Part shown: in pieces, positions 36,354 through 45,143 of the stretch
Layout: each line of letters begins with the position of its first letter
Numbering within the stretch: position 1 is the first letter of the stretch
Origin: Streptomyces sp. NBC_01214
GTDB lineage: Bacteria > Actinomycetota > Actinomycetes > Streptomycetales > Streptomycetaceae
DNA: 64,000 bases
Direction: 5' to 3'
Assembly (NCBI RefSeq): GCF_026340975.1
Contig: NZ_JAPEOS010000003.1
Span: forward strand, 62,001 to 126,000
Notes under the pieces: model-generated
What the model saw: the letters and a program-made list of their open reading frames with translations, nothing else
Databases searched by the model: none
Told to the model about the DNA's origin: nothing
Translations under genes and position numbers: made by a program

Positions 36354-36823
36354 CTTCCCAGCCTCGGCGCCTCGCGCGCGGCATCGACGGCCGGGCCACC
36401 GTCCGCCACCCGGCCGGCCAGCTCCCCGGCCCACCGGACCAGGCCCGGCACGTCGACCCCGTACGGCCGCCCGTCCAGCCCCTCGATCCCGGCGGCCCCG
36501 CGCCGCAGCAGCCGGGACCCGCCCACGGCGTTGCCGCGCGCGGCGTGCGTCAACCCGACGGCGAGCTGCGCGAGCCCCCGCCACAGCGGGGCCGCGGCCT
36601 CGGGGCCGGACTTCCAGGCGTCCTCGAACACCTCGTGCGCATGGAACGGCATCCCGGCGTCCAACAGCCGCTGCGCCTCCCGCACGGTCTCCGCGGGGGA
36701 GCGCACCACCCCCTCGGGCTGCCGTTCCACGCCGGCCACCCCGTAGGCGAGGGGTCGCCCCAGCCCATCCCTGGGACGCGCACTGCGCGCCCGCCCGTCG
36801 ACGTCTCGATCCCGTGCGTTCAC
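36350..36823 (-). CDS. DUF309 family protein
   Basis: A 157-residue protein whose core RLLDAGMPFHAHEVFEDAWK and LWRGLAQLAVGLTHAARGN is the DUF309 signature, a small helical family with a conserved His-x-x-Glu pair. Function is unknown. GTG 36823 follows GGGGAGGATGG; GTG 36826 is an equally possible start. It is divergent from tRNA-Pro. Confidence 0.82.
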   Translation of the reverse strand: MNARDRDVDGRARSARPRDGLGRPLAYGVAGVERQPEGVVRSPAETVREAQRLLDAGMPFHAHEVFEDAWKSGPEAAAPLWRGLAQLAVGLTHAARGNAVGGSRLLRRGAAGIEGLDGRPYGVDVPGLVRWAGELAGRVADGGPAVDAAREAPRLGS

Positions 36824-36931
36824 CACCCCATCCTCCCCCGCACCGATTACCCGTGCATGCACACCCCTCGCCGTGGGGTAATGTTCTGCATGTGCCGCCG
36901 AGCAGGGGGAAACCCCAGGTCGCAGGCACAA

Positions 36932-37005
<74 letters not shown>

Positions 37006-37034
37006 CGAGAGGTTCGCCTCGAGTCGCATCTCGG

Positions 37035-37064
37035 AGCCCTGTCTCACTTCGGTGAGGCAGGGCT
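37035..37064 (+). terminator. Terminator after tRNA-Pro
   Basis: AGCCCTGTCTCAC (37035-37047) pairs with GTGAGGCAGGGCT (37052-37064) with one G-T mismatch and a TTCG tetraloop, then CTTGTG. It ends the tRNA transcript. Confidence 0.8.
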
Positions 37065-37428
37065 CTTGTGCGTTATCTGGGGCTGTCGTGTCACTTTTCG
37101 TCCCGGACGCTGACGATCACGCCGCGCCGGCCATCAGCTCGCCCAGCTCGCCCAGCTCGTCCGATTCGACCTCGAGGCTCTGGGGGTCGGGGTGGACGGA
37201 GACCGCTTGGTGAACGACGGGTCGCCGTGCCCCGCCCACGCGCAGACGACGGTGTCGATATTCCGCTGTTCGCCGCCCACGACAGGCGCGCGGGGAGAGC
37301 CAGAGCGCGACACGCGCGGTCATTGGGGTTCGGCCGGCCCATATGCCCTCCGAGGGCCATCCGCCCTCATCCGGCCCCCAGCCGGTGGCGGAGTCGAGTG
37401 CGCGGGACGTACATCCCCGAGAGGTCAA
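37065..37428. other. No gene supported
   Basis: Several frames are open on both strands, but none has a ribosome site together with recognisable content. A minus-strand frame ending at 37117 finishes with an acidic SDELGELGELMAGAA tail; it lacks a convincing start and was not called. Confidence 0.4.
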
Positions 37429-37725
37429 CTATTGTCCACCCAGTTGTTTGCCTTGAGTGCCCTGCCCGCCGCCAGACTGAATTCCAGCTACAGCGGATTG
37501 AGCTGTATTTGCGGCCGCTCTAATCCCAAAGTACGCCGAAGTCATCGCAGTTATTGCGGTAAATGCGCTGGTGAGAATGGCTACTGCCGCCTCGGGGCCT
37601 TCCTTGAGATGGAGCGCAACCAGAATCGCGGCTAGCGCGATGCCGACATCGCCGAAGAGCACGACGAGGAGGCCGGCCCAGGCCCGAGTGGTTTGAATTG
37701 CCTTGCTGTCGGTGCTGTTCAGCAT
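37429..37725 (-). CDS. Small two-helix membrane protein, unknown
   Basis: A 98-residue protein starting at ATG 37725 with GGAGGATCGC directly upstream. It has two hydrophobic helices (TRAWAGLLVVLFGDVGIALA and AVAILTSAFTAITAMTSAYF) and a Gly/Gln-rich tail. Size and topology resemble holins or other phage-type small membrane proteins, but no family can be assigned. It is the first gene of the accessory region downstream of tRNA-Pro. Confidence 0.6.
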   Translation of the reverse strand: MLNSTDSKAIQTTRAWAGLLVVLFGDVGIALAAILVALHLKEGPEAAVAILTSAFTAITAMTSAYFGIRAAANTAQSAVAGIQSGGGQGTQGKQLGGQ

Positions 37726-37879
37726 TGCGATCCTCCAGTGCCACTAGTAGCGGTCATCACGCTGGCTTTAGGGCACCCCGCGAAGTTGCAACGCGTCACT
37801 TCCAGGCTTACACGGCGGCACCGAACACACATCTCGGCGATGGCGTTCCTGAAACTCGAACCGTTGAAATGCGCACTAA

Positions 37880-38746
37880 GACCGTGTCCTTGTGGTGAGG
37901 TGTCGTTGACCTCGGTATGGGGCGGGGTACGTGGAGTTGGATTGTTCCGGACGGGTTGTGGGAGATCGCGGAGCCGCTGATCCCGCCGTCGAAGGTTCGA
38001 CCGCAGGGCGGTGGAACGCAGGACACGCCTGATGAGACGCTGTTCGCGGCGATCATCTACGTGCTGGTCTCCGGCTGTGCCTGGCGGGCACTGCCGCCGT
38101 GTTTCGGGATATCGAAGTCGACAGCCCATCGCCGGTTCCTGATCTGGTCACGGGCCGGAGTCTGGGGCCGACTGCACGAGGAGATCCTGCACCGACTCGA
38201 CGACGCCGGCCTGCTCGACCTGTCCCGCGCCGTCCTCGACTCCGCCCACGTACGGGCCAAACAAGGGGCGAACTCACAGGCCCGAGTCCCGTGGAGCAGG
38301 GCAAGCCGGGCTCCAAATTGCACGTCTTGTCGGACGCGGCCGGACTGCCCCCGGTCGCCGGCGTCTCGGCCGCCAGCACCCACGACAGCCAGGCACTGAA
38401 GTCCCTGGTGCTCGGTCACCCAACGAGACACGACCCCCACCGCGGCCGCCACTTCAAGCCCCAGCGCCTCCATGCCGACAAGGCATACGACATACCTGAA
38501 CTGCGGAAATGGCTCTGTGGGAAGCGGGTCGGCGTCCGCGTCGCCGCCCGCAAAGGCATCGAGTCATCAGAACGGCTCGGGCGCCGCCGGTGGGTCATCA
38601 AACGGACCATGTCCTGGCTGACCGGCTACCACAGACTCAACCACCGCTACGAACGCCATCCCCGCAACTACCTGGCCTTCCTCGGTCTCGCCGCGGCCAT
38701 CTGCTGCTACAGGCGACTCGTCCGCCTCACCACATAGGACACGGTC
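37880..38746 (+). mobile_element. IS5-family insertion sequence, complete, TAA target repeat
   Basis: An 867-bp element with terminal inverted repeats starting GACCGTGTCCT (left, continuing TGTGGTGAGG) and ending GGACACGGTC (right, preceded by CCTCACCACAT). It is flanked on both sides by TAA (37877-37879 and 38747-38749), the 3-bp target duplication of IS5-family elements. It contains one transposase split by a frameshift. Confidence 0.88.
37917..38737 (+). CDS. IS5-family transposase made by frameshift
   Basis: The first frame starts at ATG 37917 (WSWIVPDGLWEIAEPLIPPS) and runs through SGCAWRALPPCFG to DSAHVRAKQGAN. The second frame continues GELTGPSPVEQGKPGSKLHV to the stop at 38737, with KAYDIPEL and WVIKRTMSWLTGYHRLNHRY, the DDE catalytic core. 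The join falls at about 38268-38276 in CCAAACAAGGGG and needs a -1 shift. Elements of this group normally make the full transposase by programmed frameshifting, so the gene is probably intact. Confidence 0.85.
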
Positions 38747-39253
38747 TAAGACCGCCCGGGGCATACCGTTCGAAACCTCTTTGCCAAGCTAGAAGGCGCT
38801 GTTGACCGCTTCGCTGAAGCAGCGGCGCGCCTCCTGGCCGACACATGACGATCGAGGAGTGGTTGCCCGGCCGTTCGGTTGATCGAGTGACGGCGGTTGA
38901 CTGGTAGGCGCGCATGTTGAGGTGTCGCGCATTCGTCAGCCGAGGTGTGTGCATGGCCCGATGAGATGACCGACAGTGATCCGGGAGTCTCGTTCTCCGC
39001 TGTTGGACCTCGTCTTGTGACGTTCACAGCCCTGAGCGATCAGCCAGCCGCGGAAGTAGTCGAAGCCGTCGTCAGAGCACCCACCGTTGGCAAGGTAAGC
39101 AGCGGCCCAGAAAGGATCGCCTGATTGCGGGCTGCCTCAATGAGCTGCCAGAACTGCTGCTTGTTCATGGAGGCAGAGCCTGTCACCTGGTACTGCCATC
39201 GGGCCGGTCGCGGGAGCTTGGCTCACCAGAGCAGCCACGTCGCTCCTGTCAGC
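38747..39253. other. Gene remnants and one 25-bp repeat, no intact gene
   Basis: Just right of the insertion sequence a frame reads GHTVRNLFAKLEGAVDRFAE followed by AAARLLADT and stops near 38848. It looks like the C-terminal tail of a real protein cut off by the IS. TAGGCGCGCATGTTGAGG followed by TGTCGCG at 38905-38929 recurs at 42942-42966. The rest shows no coding signal. Confidence 0.45.
38905..38929 (+). repeat. 25-bp direct repeat, left copy
   Basis: It matches 42942-42966 at 24 of 25 positions (TAGGCGCGCATGTTGAGG... versus TAGGCCCGCATGTTGAGG...). Each copy lies 350-410 bp before a copy of the same recombinase C-terminus, so the repeat may be a recombination site for the recombinase module. 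Confidence 0.75.
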
Positions 39254-39430
39254 GTGTGTGGTCGCCATGTGCATATCGACTCCAGGTTCCTCCGGCTTCG
39301 GTGACCAGGGGGGTGGCGGTCTTGTCGTGGTAGCCGAGTGCCTTCGCGATGATGGGTGCCGGGGCTTGGAGGACGAGCTGGCGGATCGCGGAGGTCCTGC
39401 CTCGTTGCGGCGGGACGCCGATCTTTCGCG
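39254..39430 (-). pseudogene. C-terminal fragment of a tyrosine recombinase, left copy
   Basis: About 177 bp, roughly 85-90% identical by eye to 43350-43526. Read leftward it encodes QRGRTSAIRQLVLQAPAP and ALGYHDK, the end of a tyrosine recombinase. Everything upstream of that is absent and the MFS gene end follows. It indicates that the adjacent 4-kb cassette was inserted by, or next to, a second copy of this recombinase module. Confidence 0.7.
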
Positions 39431-39515
39431 TTCCACGCGTCGCTGCACCCGACCGTCGTCGTACGTCTGTGACGCTGATCGCGGAATCACCCTGTTCGCC
39501 AGACGCTGGCCCGAT

Positions 39516-40781
39516 TCATTGGATGCCGGCTCGTTTGCGATCGATGTGCCGGCGCGGTCGCCGGTGCCCGGCAGGTCCTTGGCGAGCCGGCCTGCGAGTG
39601 CGCTCACCGGGCATCGACCGGGTGAGGACGCCGAGTGTGAGCAGAGCGAGCGCCGGCAGCACGGCGACGATGATTCCCATCGGCAAGGCGTCGGTGGCGC
39701 CACCCGCGCCGGCCAGCGGAGCAAGTGCCCCGCCGAACATGAACTGGCTGAAGCCGAGCAGAGCGGCTGCCGACCCGGCGTGTCCGCCGTGGTCGGCCAG
39801 GGCCTGGGCCGCGGCGTTCGGCATGACCAGGCCCACGCTGGAGACCAGGACGAACAGGCCGATCAGGAGCACGGGCAGGGGTGCCCGTGTCAGCACCGCG
39901 CCCAGGACCGTGGTGCCACCGGCTGTTGCGCCCAGCAGACCGGCGAGCAGCAGCACGCGGGCGCCGGCCCGGGCCACCAGCCGGCCGCTGATCTGGGCGG
40001 CCGCAATGAGTCCGGCGGCGTTGACGGCGAACACGGCGCTGTACTGCTGCGGTGACAGGCCGTGGATTTCCTGCAGGACGAACGGCGAGCCGGAGATGTA
40101 GGCGAACATCGCCGCGAAGACCAGGCCGTTGGCCAGGACGTACCCGGTGAAGACCCGGTCGCTGAGCAGCTGCCCGACGACAGCCAGCAGCGGCTGGCGT
40201 GACGCGGAGGACCGGGTCTCCGGCAGTCCTGCGGCGGAGGCCGCCAGCATCACGGCGCCGAGTACGGCCAGGCTCACGAAGATCCCCGGCCAGGCCGTGA
40301 CGCGCAGTAGCTGGCCACCGAGGACCGGCGCGAACACCGGCGCCAGGCCGGTGATCAAGGTCAGTGTGGAGAAGAGACGTGCGGTGCGGGTTCCGGAGGT
40401 GCGGTCGCGGACCATGGCGTTGGCGATGACGATGCCGAACGCCCCGCCGATGCCCTGGACCAGGCGTAGGCCGACGAGGGTCCGGACGTCGGGCGCCACC
40501 GCGCAGAGCGCGCTGGCGATCGTGTAGAGGGCGAGGCCCGCCAGCAACGGACGCCGCCGGCCGTAGGTGTCGCTCAGCGGCCCGGCGATCAGCTGCCCGA
40601 TGGCCAGCCCGGCCAGGCAGGCGGTGATGGTGAGCTGGGTGGCCGCGGCGCTGGCGCGCAGGTCGCCGGCGAGGTCCGGCAGTCCGGGCAGGTAGCCGTC
40701 GATGGACAGTGGTCCCAGGGCCACGAGCGCTGCGAGCAGGACGATGAATCGGGTGTGCCGGCCGGCGGCGTCGTTGCTCAT
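39516..40781 (-). CDS. Bcr/CflA-type MFS drug exporter
   Basis: A 421-residue major facilitator with twelve helices. LSIDGYLPGLPDLAGDLRAS near residue 25, GQLIAGPLSDTYGRRRPLLA near 62 and RLVQGIGGAFGIVIANAMVRD near 105 are the Bcr/CflA hallmarks. It exports drugs such as bicyclomycin or chloramphenicol-type compounds. The last 30 residues are basic and poorly conserved, perhaps because the cassette junction replaced the native end. First in the leftward direction after the reductase gene, 3 bp from it, so all three minus-strand cassette genes are likely one operon. Confidence 0.87.
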   Translation of the reverse strand: MSNDAAGRHTRFIVLLAALVALGPLSIDGYLPGLPDLAGDLRASAAATQLTITACLAGLAIGQLIAGPLSDTYGRRRPLLAGLALYTIASALCAVAPDVRTLVGLRLVQGIGGAFGIVIANAMVRDRTSGTRTARLFSTLTLITGLAPVFAPVLGGQLLRVTAWPGIFVSLAVLGAVMLAASAAGLPETRSSASRQPLLAVVGQLLSDRVFTGYVLANGLVFAAMFAYISGSPFVLQEIHGLSPQQYSAVFAVNAAGLIAAAQISGRLVARAGARVLLLAGLLGATAGGTTVLGAVLTRAPLPVLLIGLFVLVSSVGLVMPNAAAQALADHGGHAGSAAALLGFSQFMFGGALAPLAGAGGATDALPMGIIVAVLPALALLTLGVLTRSMPGERTRRPARQGPAGHRRPRRHIDRKRAGIQ

Positions 40782-40784
40782 GGC

Positions 40785-41429
40785 TCAGTACGCCACGGTG
40801 ATGCGGCGGCGGATCGCGGTGCCGCTCTCGATCGTGTCGGCCAAGGCGATCGCGTAGTCGGCGTACGAGATGCGGCTGTTGCCGTCGTCGTCGGTGAGCA
40901 GGGTGTCCCCGGCGCTGCGGTAGGCCCCGGTCCGCTCGCCCGCTCCGATGACTGCGGCGGGCGACACGTACGTCCAGTCGAGGTCGTGCACGCCGCGGTA
41001 GAGGTCGAGCGCTTCGGACTGGGCCTCGGCATTGGCCTTCCACAGCGCGGGGAAGTCCGGGTCGTCCATGACCCGGGCTCCGGTCGGCGTGCGCAGACTA
41101 CCGGCACCGCCGATGGTGACCAGGCGGGTGACGCCGGCTCGGCGGAGTCCGTCGATCAGCGCACGGGCGGCACCGACGATCGTGGCGCGGTCGTTCTCCT
41201 GGCCGATCCGGGGGCCGACGGCCGACAGTACGGCGTCGTGGGAGGCGGCGAGGCCGGCGACCGCGGCGGCGTCTGTGACGTCACCGGTGGTCACGGTCAG
41301 GGCCTTGTGCTCGAGTCCGTCGACGTGGCCGGCTCGGGTGACCGCGGTGACGGTGTGGCCGCGACGCAGTAGTTCCTCGGTGGCGGGCCGGCCGATGTTG
41401 CCGCTGGCACCGAACAGGACGATCTTCAT
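40785..41429 (-). CDS. NAD(P)-binding reductase (NmrA/SDR-like)
   Basis: A 214-residue Rossmann protein. MKIVLFGASGNIGRPATEEL carries the GxxGxxG dinucleotide motif, followed by GDVTDAAAVAGLAASHDAVL and a C-terminal DLDWTYVSPAAVIGAGERTG. It belongs to the atypical SDR/NmrA-like group that reduces quinones, flavins or similar substrates or senses NAD(P). ATG 41429 follows AAGGAGCAAC. Located between the metallo-hydrolase and the MFS gene. Confidence 0.87.
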   Translation of the reverse strand: MKIVLFGASGNIGRPATEELLRRGHTVTAVTRAGHVDGLEHKALTVTTGDVTDAAAVAGLAASHDAVLSAVGPRIGQENDRATIVGAARALIDGLRRAGVTRLVTIGGAGSLRTPTGARVMDDPDFPALWKANAEAQSEALDLYRGVHDLDWTYVSPAAVIGAGERTGAYRSAGDTLLTDDDGNSRISYADYAIALADTIESGTAIRRRITVAY

Positions 41430-41452
41430 GTGTTGCTCCTTGTTTCTGATGG

Positions 41453-42205
41453 TCAGAGGACGGGCTGGCCGTCGGCGATGAGGGCCGCGGTGATGCCGCG
41501 CTCGTCGGCGGCGTGTTGGAAGCGCTGCTCGATGTCGGGTTGTTCGGTGTAGAACGGCGGGTTGTGGAACAGGCCGTAGTGCATGGCGCAGACGGTGCCG
41601 GCGCCGAGTGCGACGGCGGCCTCGACGCCCTGCTCGGGGGTCATGGTCGCCGGGACGTTGGCCGCGTAGCCCTCGAAGTGGGCGATGACGCCGTTGACCG
41701 GGACGAACGCGACGTCGAACGGGCCGTGGTCGCGGGCGATCTGCCACCAGCTGCCGTGCCACTGGGTGTCGCCGCAGTGGATGACCCGCCGGCCGGCGCC
41801 TTCGACGACCCAGGCGACCTGGTCACAGTCGTTGCCGCGCCAGTCCAGCGAGGTCACCGGGGTGACGGTCAGCTCTCCGATGCGGCGTGACTGGCCCAGG
41901 TCCTGGGCAACGGGGGTGATGCCCGCCTCGTGCAGCGCCGCCGCGCTCGGGGTGTGGCAGCCGATCGTGCCGGTGGCCGCGATCCGGGCGATCAGGTCGT
42001 GGTCGTAGTGGTCGGGGTGCAGGTGGGTGATGAGGGCGTGGGTGCCGGGCGGGGTATCGACCGGGTCGACCGGCCGGTGCGGCGGCCCCATCACCGGCGC
42101 CAGCGGAGCGACGTTCTCGAGCGGGTCGATCAGCAGGCGGGTGTCGCCGAGACGGATCTCGACGCCGGCCCAGGCCAGCCGACGCACGGAAAGGGTGGGG
42201 GTCAT
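41453..42205 (-). CDS. Metallo-beta-lactamase-fold hydrolase (UlaG/RNase Z-like)
   Basis: A 250-residue MBL-fold protein. THLHPDHYDHD supplies the HxHxDH metal motif, and HCGDTQWHG and MHYGLFHNPPF supply further ligands. The N-terminal LAWAGVEIRLGDTRLLIDP is typical of the UlaG/YjeE-like hydrolase group. The substrate is unknown. First gene of the leftward three-gene operon, divergent from the HxlR regulator, which probably controls it. Confidence 0.87.
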   Translation of the reverse strand: MTPTLSVRRLAWAGVEIRLGDTRLLIDPLENVAPLAPVMGPPHRPVDPVDTPPGTHALITHLHPDHYDHDLIARIAATGTIGCHTPSAAALHEAGITPVAQDLGQSRRIGELTVTPVTSLDWRGNDCDQVAWVVEGAGRRVIHCGDTQWHGSWWQIARDHGPFDVAFVPVNGVIAHFEGYAANVPATMTPEQGVEAAVALGAGTVCAMHYGLFHNPPFYTEQPDIEQRFQHAADERGITAALIADGQPVL

Positions 42206-42225
42206 GGGCAGCGACGCTAGACCGA

Positions 42226-42266
42226 TTTTGTTGAGAAAGTCAACAAGAGACTTTTGAATCTCAACA
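42226..42266. promoter_or_regulatory. Candidate HxlR operator region
   Basis: The divergent promoter region contains GTTGAGAAAGTC and, 6 bp later, GACTTTTGAATCTCAAC, an imperfect AT-rich inverted repeat. Its position between the regulator and its probable targets suggests an HxlR operator. Confidence 0.45.
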
Positions 42267-42286
42267 CCGCGATGTAGGGTGGTGGC

Positions 42287-42916
42287 ATGCGCACCTACGG
42301 GCAGTACTGCGGCATCGCAAAAGCACTGGACACCATCGGCGACCGATGGACCCTGCTGATCGTCCGTGAACTGTTCGCCCTGGGTCCGTGCCGGCACACC
42401 GACCTGCGCAACGGGCTGCCCGGGATCGCCAGCAACCTGCTGGTCGACCGGCTCCGCGAACTCGAGGAAGCCGGCCTGATCCACCGCGAGGCCGCCCCGC
42501 CGCCGGTGGCCACCACCCTGTTCTCCCTCACCGAGCGTGGCCGCGAGCTGGAGCCGGTGCTGCGGGAGCTGAGCCAGTGGGGCATGCCGCTGTTGCGTGA
42601 GCCGGGCGGCAGCGACACCTTCCGCACCCACTGGCTGGACATGCCCGCCCGGGCACTGACCGACCACCGCCCCGACCAACCGGCAATCGCCCTGCAACTG
42701 CACGCCGACGGCAGCGAGGACCTGGTTATCGAAGTCAAGGACGGCTCGGTGCACACACACGCCGGCCGGGTCGACCACCCCACCGCGTCACTGACCGGAC
42801 CGCCGCACCTGCTGGCCGCGACCCTGCTCGGCGACCTCGATCTGAGCGCCGCAGTACAGCAAGGCCTGCGGCTCAGCGGCGAACGCGAGGCAGTACTGCG
42901 CATCCTGCCCCGCTGA
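42287..42916 (+). CDS. HxlR-family transcriptional regulator
   Basis: A 209-residue regulator. CGIAKALDTIGDRWTLLIVR and LRNGLPGIASNLLVDRLREL are the HxlR winged-helix core. A C-terminal SCP2-like domain (LTDHRPDQPAIALQLHADGS ... LTGPPHLLAATLLGD) extends it beyond the usual 110 residues, a common actinobacterial arrangement. Members respond to aldehydes, quinones or reactive electrophiles. Divergent from the hydrolase-reductase-exporter operon. Confidence 0.87.
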   Translation: MRTYGQYCGIAKALDTIGDRWTLLIVRELFALGPCRHTDLRNGLPGIASNLLVDRLRELEEAGLIHREAAPPPVATTLFSLTERGRELEPVLRELSQWGMPLLREPGGSDTFRTHWLDMPARALTDHRPDQPAIALQLHADGSEDLVIEVKDGSVHTHAGRVDHPTASLTGPPHLLAATLLGDLDLSAAVQQGLRLSGEREAVLRILPR

Positions 42917-42941
42917 TCCGGGTGTGAGACTGGTAGACCGA

Positions 42942-42966
42942 TAGGCCCGCATGTTGAGGTGTCGCG
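42942..42966 (+). repeat. 25-bp direct repeat, right copy
   Basis: Same sequence as 38905-38929 with one mismatch. Together they bracket the 4.0-kb cassette with the exporter, reductase, hydrolase and HxlR genes. Confidence 0.75.
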
Positions 42967-43055
42967 TGTTCCAGCTTGGACGGCTCTGGTTGGTCACTCT
43001 GGGTGGCGAGGCCGGTGTTCGTGGTCCGTCCTCGGACGGATAGGTTCACCGTGGT

Positions 43056-43313
43056 GTGTTCGAGCCGCTTCTGGAGGGGTCACCGGTGGACATTGTCGCG
43101 ATCATGGAGGCGCTGGCCGAACAGGGCATAACCGTGCTGTTCAAGGCTGATGCTGAGCGGATGGCAGAGAGGCGGAAGCCCTGGACGTTCGTGGCCAGTG
43201 GCGCCCCGTTGCGTGACGACATCCTCGTGCGTACCGATGCTGCGTCGGTGGAGCAGTGCCTCGAAGCCTGCCTGCCCCGCCTGCGCGAACTGGGCTTCAC
43301 TTTCCCCGAGTGA
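43056..43313 (+). CDS. Small unknown protein
   Basis: An 85-residue soluble protein (EALAEQGITVLFKADAERMA, ILVRTDAASVEQCLEACLPR, ending ELGFTFPE). Helix-strand alternation and coherent codon use suggest a real gene. GTG 43056 has no strong ribosome site. No family recognised. It lies between the right 25-bp repeat and the recombinase end, where the left repeat has no counterpart. Confidence 0.5.
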   Translation: MFEPLLEGSPVDIVAIMEALAEQGITVLFKADAERMAERRKPWTFVASGAPLRDDILVRTDAASVEQCLEACLPRLRELGFTFPE

Positions 43314-43344
43314 CGAGACATGCCAGCTGGAGTGGAACGAGAAC

Positions 43345-44786
43345 TCACCGTGTGTGGTCACCGGAGGCGTATCGGCTCCAGGTTCCGCCAGCCTCGGTGA
43401 CCAGGCGGGTGGCGGGCTTGTCGTGATAGCCGAGTGCCCTTGCGATGACGGGGGCCGGGGCTTGGAGGACGAGCTGACGGATCGCGGAGGTCCTGCCGCG
43501 CTGCGGAGGGACGCCGATCTCACGCAGATGGACTTGCAGGCTGACCGGGTTCATCGGCTGTCCGGGCTGACGACCGGGGAAGAGCCATTGTGAACTCCTA
43601 CTGCTGGCGTAGGGCAGGTGCTGGCGAGACCGCATGTAGGCCCGCATCAGGTCGGCGACGGGCTCCGGCAGCGGGGACGGCGGGTCTCCCAGCCGGACGG
43701 TGACGACGGTCTCGTCGTCGATGACGTCGTCGGCGGTGAGGCGGACGATGCGGCTGACGGGCTGCGCGTAGAGGAGAACGAGGGCGGCGGTGACCCCGGG
43801 CCCGCAGGGGCAAGGAGTCGTCGTTGAGGACCCGGCGGAGGATCGCGAGCCGGCGGTGCTGGTGCAGCGGTTCCGAATCCTGAGTGATGACCGCGGGCGG
43901 CAGCGTGAGGCGGGGCATCCGGCCGCTCTTCATGCACCACCGCAGAAACGACTGGGTCGGACGGCGGGTTGCCACGCACTCGGTGTGCCAGGCGTCGATG
44001 TCGGCCTGCTGGCACTGCCCGATCGCCCGTCCTCGGCCGGCGAGCCACGCGAGGAAGGCGCCGGCCTGGGTGACTTCCTGCTTGGTGTGGCTTGCTCTGG
44101 GAGCGTCCCAGCGGTCCCTTCTCCGCCTTGGCCCGCAGGCGCCGCATCTGGTGCCAGGTGGCGAAGTGGCGGAGAAGCTGCCGGTGTTCGGGTTCCTCGA
44201 TGGTGGCAAGTCGTTCGGTCAGCCAGCGTTGGTAGAGCAGGAGCTGCCGGTCGACCCGCGGGAGGACAGTGCTGTTCATCAGCAGATCACGCCGGTGAGT
44301 GACGGTTCGCCAGGGGGTTTCCTGGTGCAGGCCGTCATGGGCGAGCGGGATACTGCCCGTGGCCAGGCCCTGGAGGAGACGGACGACGTTGGGGTTGCGC
44401 AGCCGGATGAGCCGGCTCTTGGGCCGGTCCATCTCCAGCAGGATCTTGACCAACGGCAGCAACTCCGGGGCGACGCGGCCGGTGCCATCGTCGAGGAGGC
44501 GGGCGAGCGTATCGGCGAGGGTGCAGTGTTCGCAGAGGCGTCCGCCAAGCAGCAGCCCCTCGAAGCCGCAGCGGTCGCAGAAGAAGTCGCGGACGATGCC
44601 CGCGCAGTCACGGCAGATCGGTGCGCCGTCGGTGTCCCGCCCGGGCAGCAGCCGGTCGGTGTCGCAGCAGGGGCAGCGGCCACGGACCCGCATCGCGCGG
44701 TCGTAACAGGTTCGACAGATCGGACCGTCCGACCACTCGGCGGACTTCGAGGCGCGACGGCCGCAGCGGGCACAATCGCGGATCAT
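43345..44786 (-). pseudogene. Zinc-ribbon tyrosine recombinase, two frameshifts
   Basis: From ATG 44786 the protein starts with three Cys-pair ribbons (CARCGRRA..CRTCYD, CPCCDTDRLLPGRDTDGAPI, CDRCGFEG..CEHC). A helical domain follows to EKGPLGRSQS near 44105. The frame shifts and KQEVTQAGAFLAWLAGRGRA continues to about 43800. It then shifts again to TAALVLLYAQPVSRIVRLTA and the catalytic end GRTSAIRQLVLQAPAP..ALGYHDK. Two independent frameshifts make it a pseudogene. It is the last gene of a recombinase/XRE/recombinase trio. Confidence 0.75.
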
Positions 44787-44816
44787 TTACCGCTCGTACT
44801 CCTCCGGCGTCACCGC

Positions 44817-45143
44817 TCACCCCTCGGGCGTCAGCCGGACCCGTGTGGGTCGGCGGGCAGCGAGGTTAATCGGCGCCTCTTCGCCGGCGGCTCGGAGGGC
44901 CGGGAGGTTCTGGGCCGAGGTGGCGATCAGGTCGGTGGGCGTGCAGTCGAGGATGTCGCAGAGCGTGGCCAACACCGGCAGGGACAGTCGTTCCGGGATG
45001 CCGGAGACCAGACGGTGGACCTGGGAGGAGGACAGTGTGATGCCGCGTTCGCTCAGGTGCGGCAACAGTTCGGCGACGGTGAACGTGCCGCGGGCGGCCA
45101 TCAGCTCGCGCAGGCGCCACCGGTAGCTGATCTGTCGTGGCAT
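44817..45143 (-). CDS. XRE-type helix-turn-helix regulator of the recombinase trio
   Basis: A 108-residue protein. YRWRLRELMAARGTFTVAEL, SERGITLSSSQVHRLVSG and LATLCDILDCTPTDLI are a Cro/C1-type DNA-binding domain, with a basic C-terminal tail. ATG 45143 overlaps the upstream recombinase stop (TGATG) and has AGGACCTCC upstream. This HTH gene between two tyrosine recombinases is a recurring actinobacterial trio. It is the only trio member here with an undamaged frame. Confidence 0.82.
   Translation of the reverse strand: MPRQISYRWRLRELMAARGTFTVAELLPHLSERGITLSSSQVHRLVSGIPERLSLPVLATLCDILDCTPTDLIATSAQNLPALRAAGEEAPINLAARRPTRVRLTPEG

Noticed and set aside
37117..37428. A minus-strand frame ending SDELGELGELMAGAA, considered as a modified-peptide precursor.
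   Set aside because: The acidic leader-like part is at the C-terminus, there is no ribosome site and no modifying enzyme nearby.
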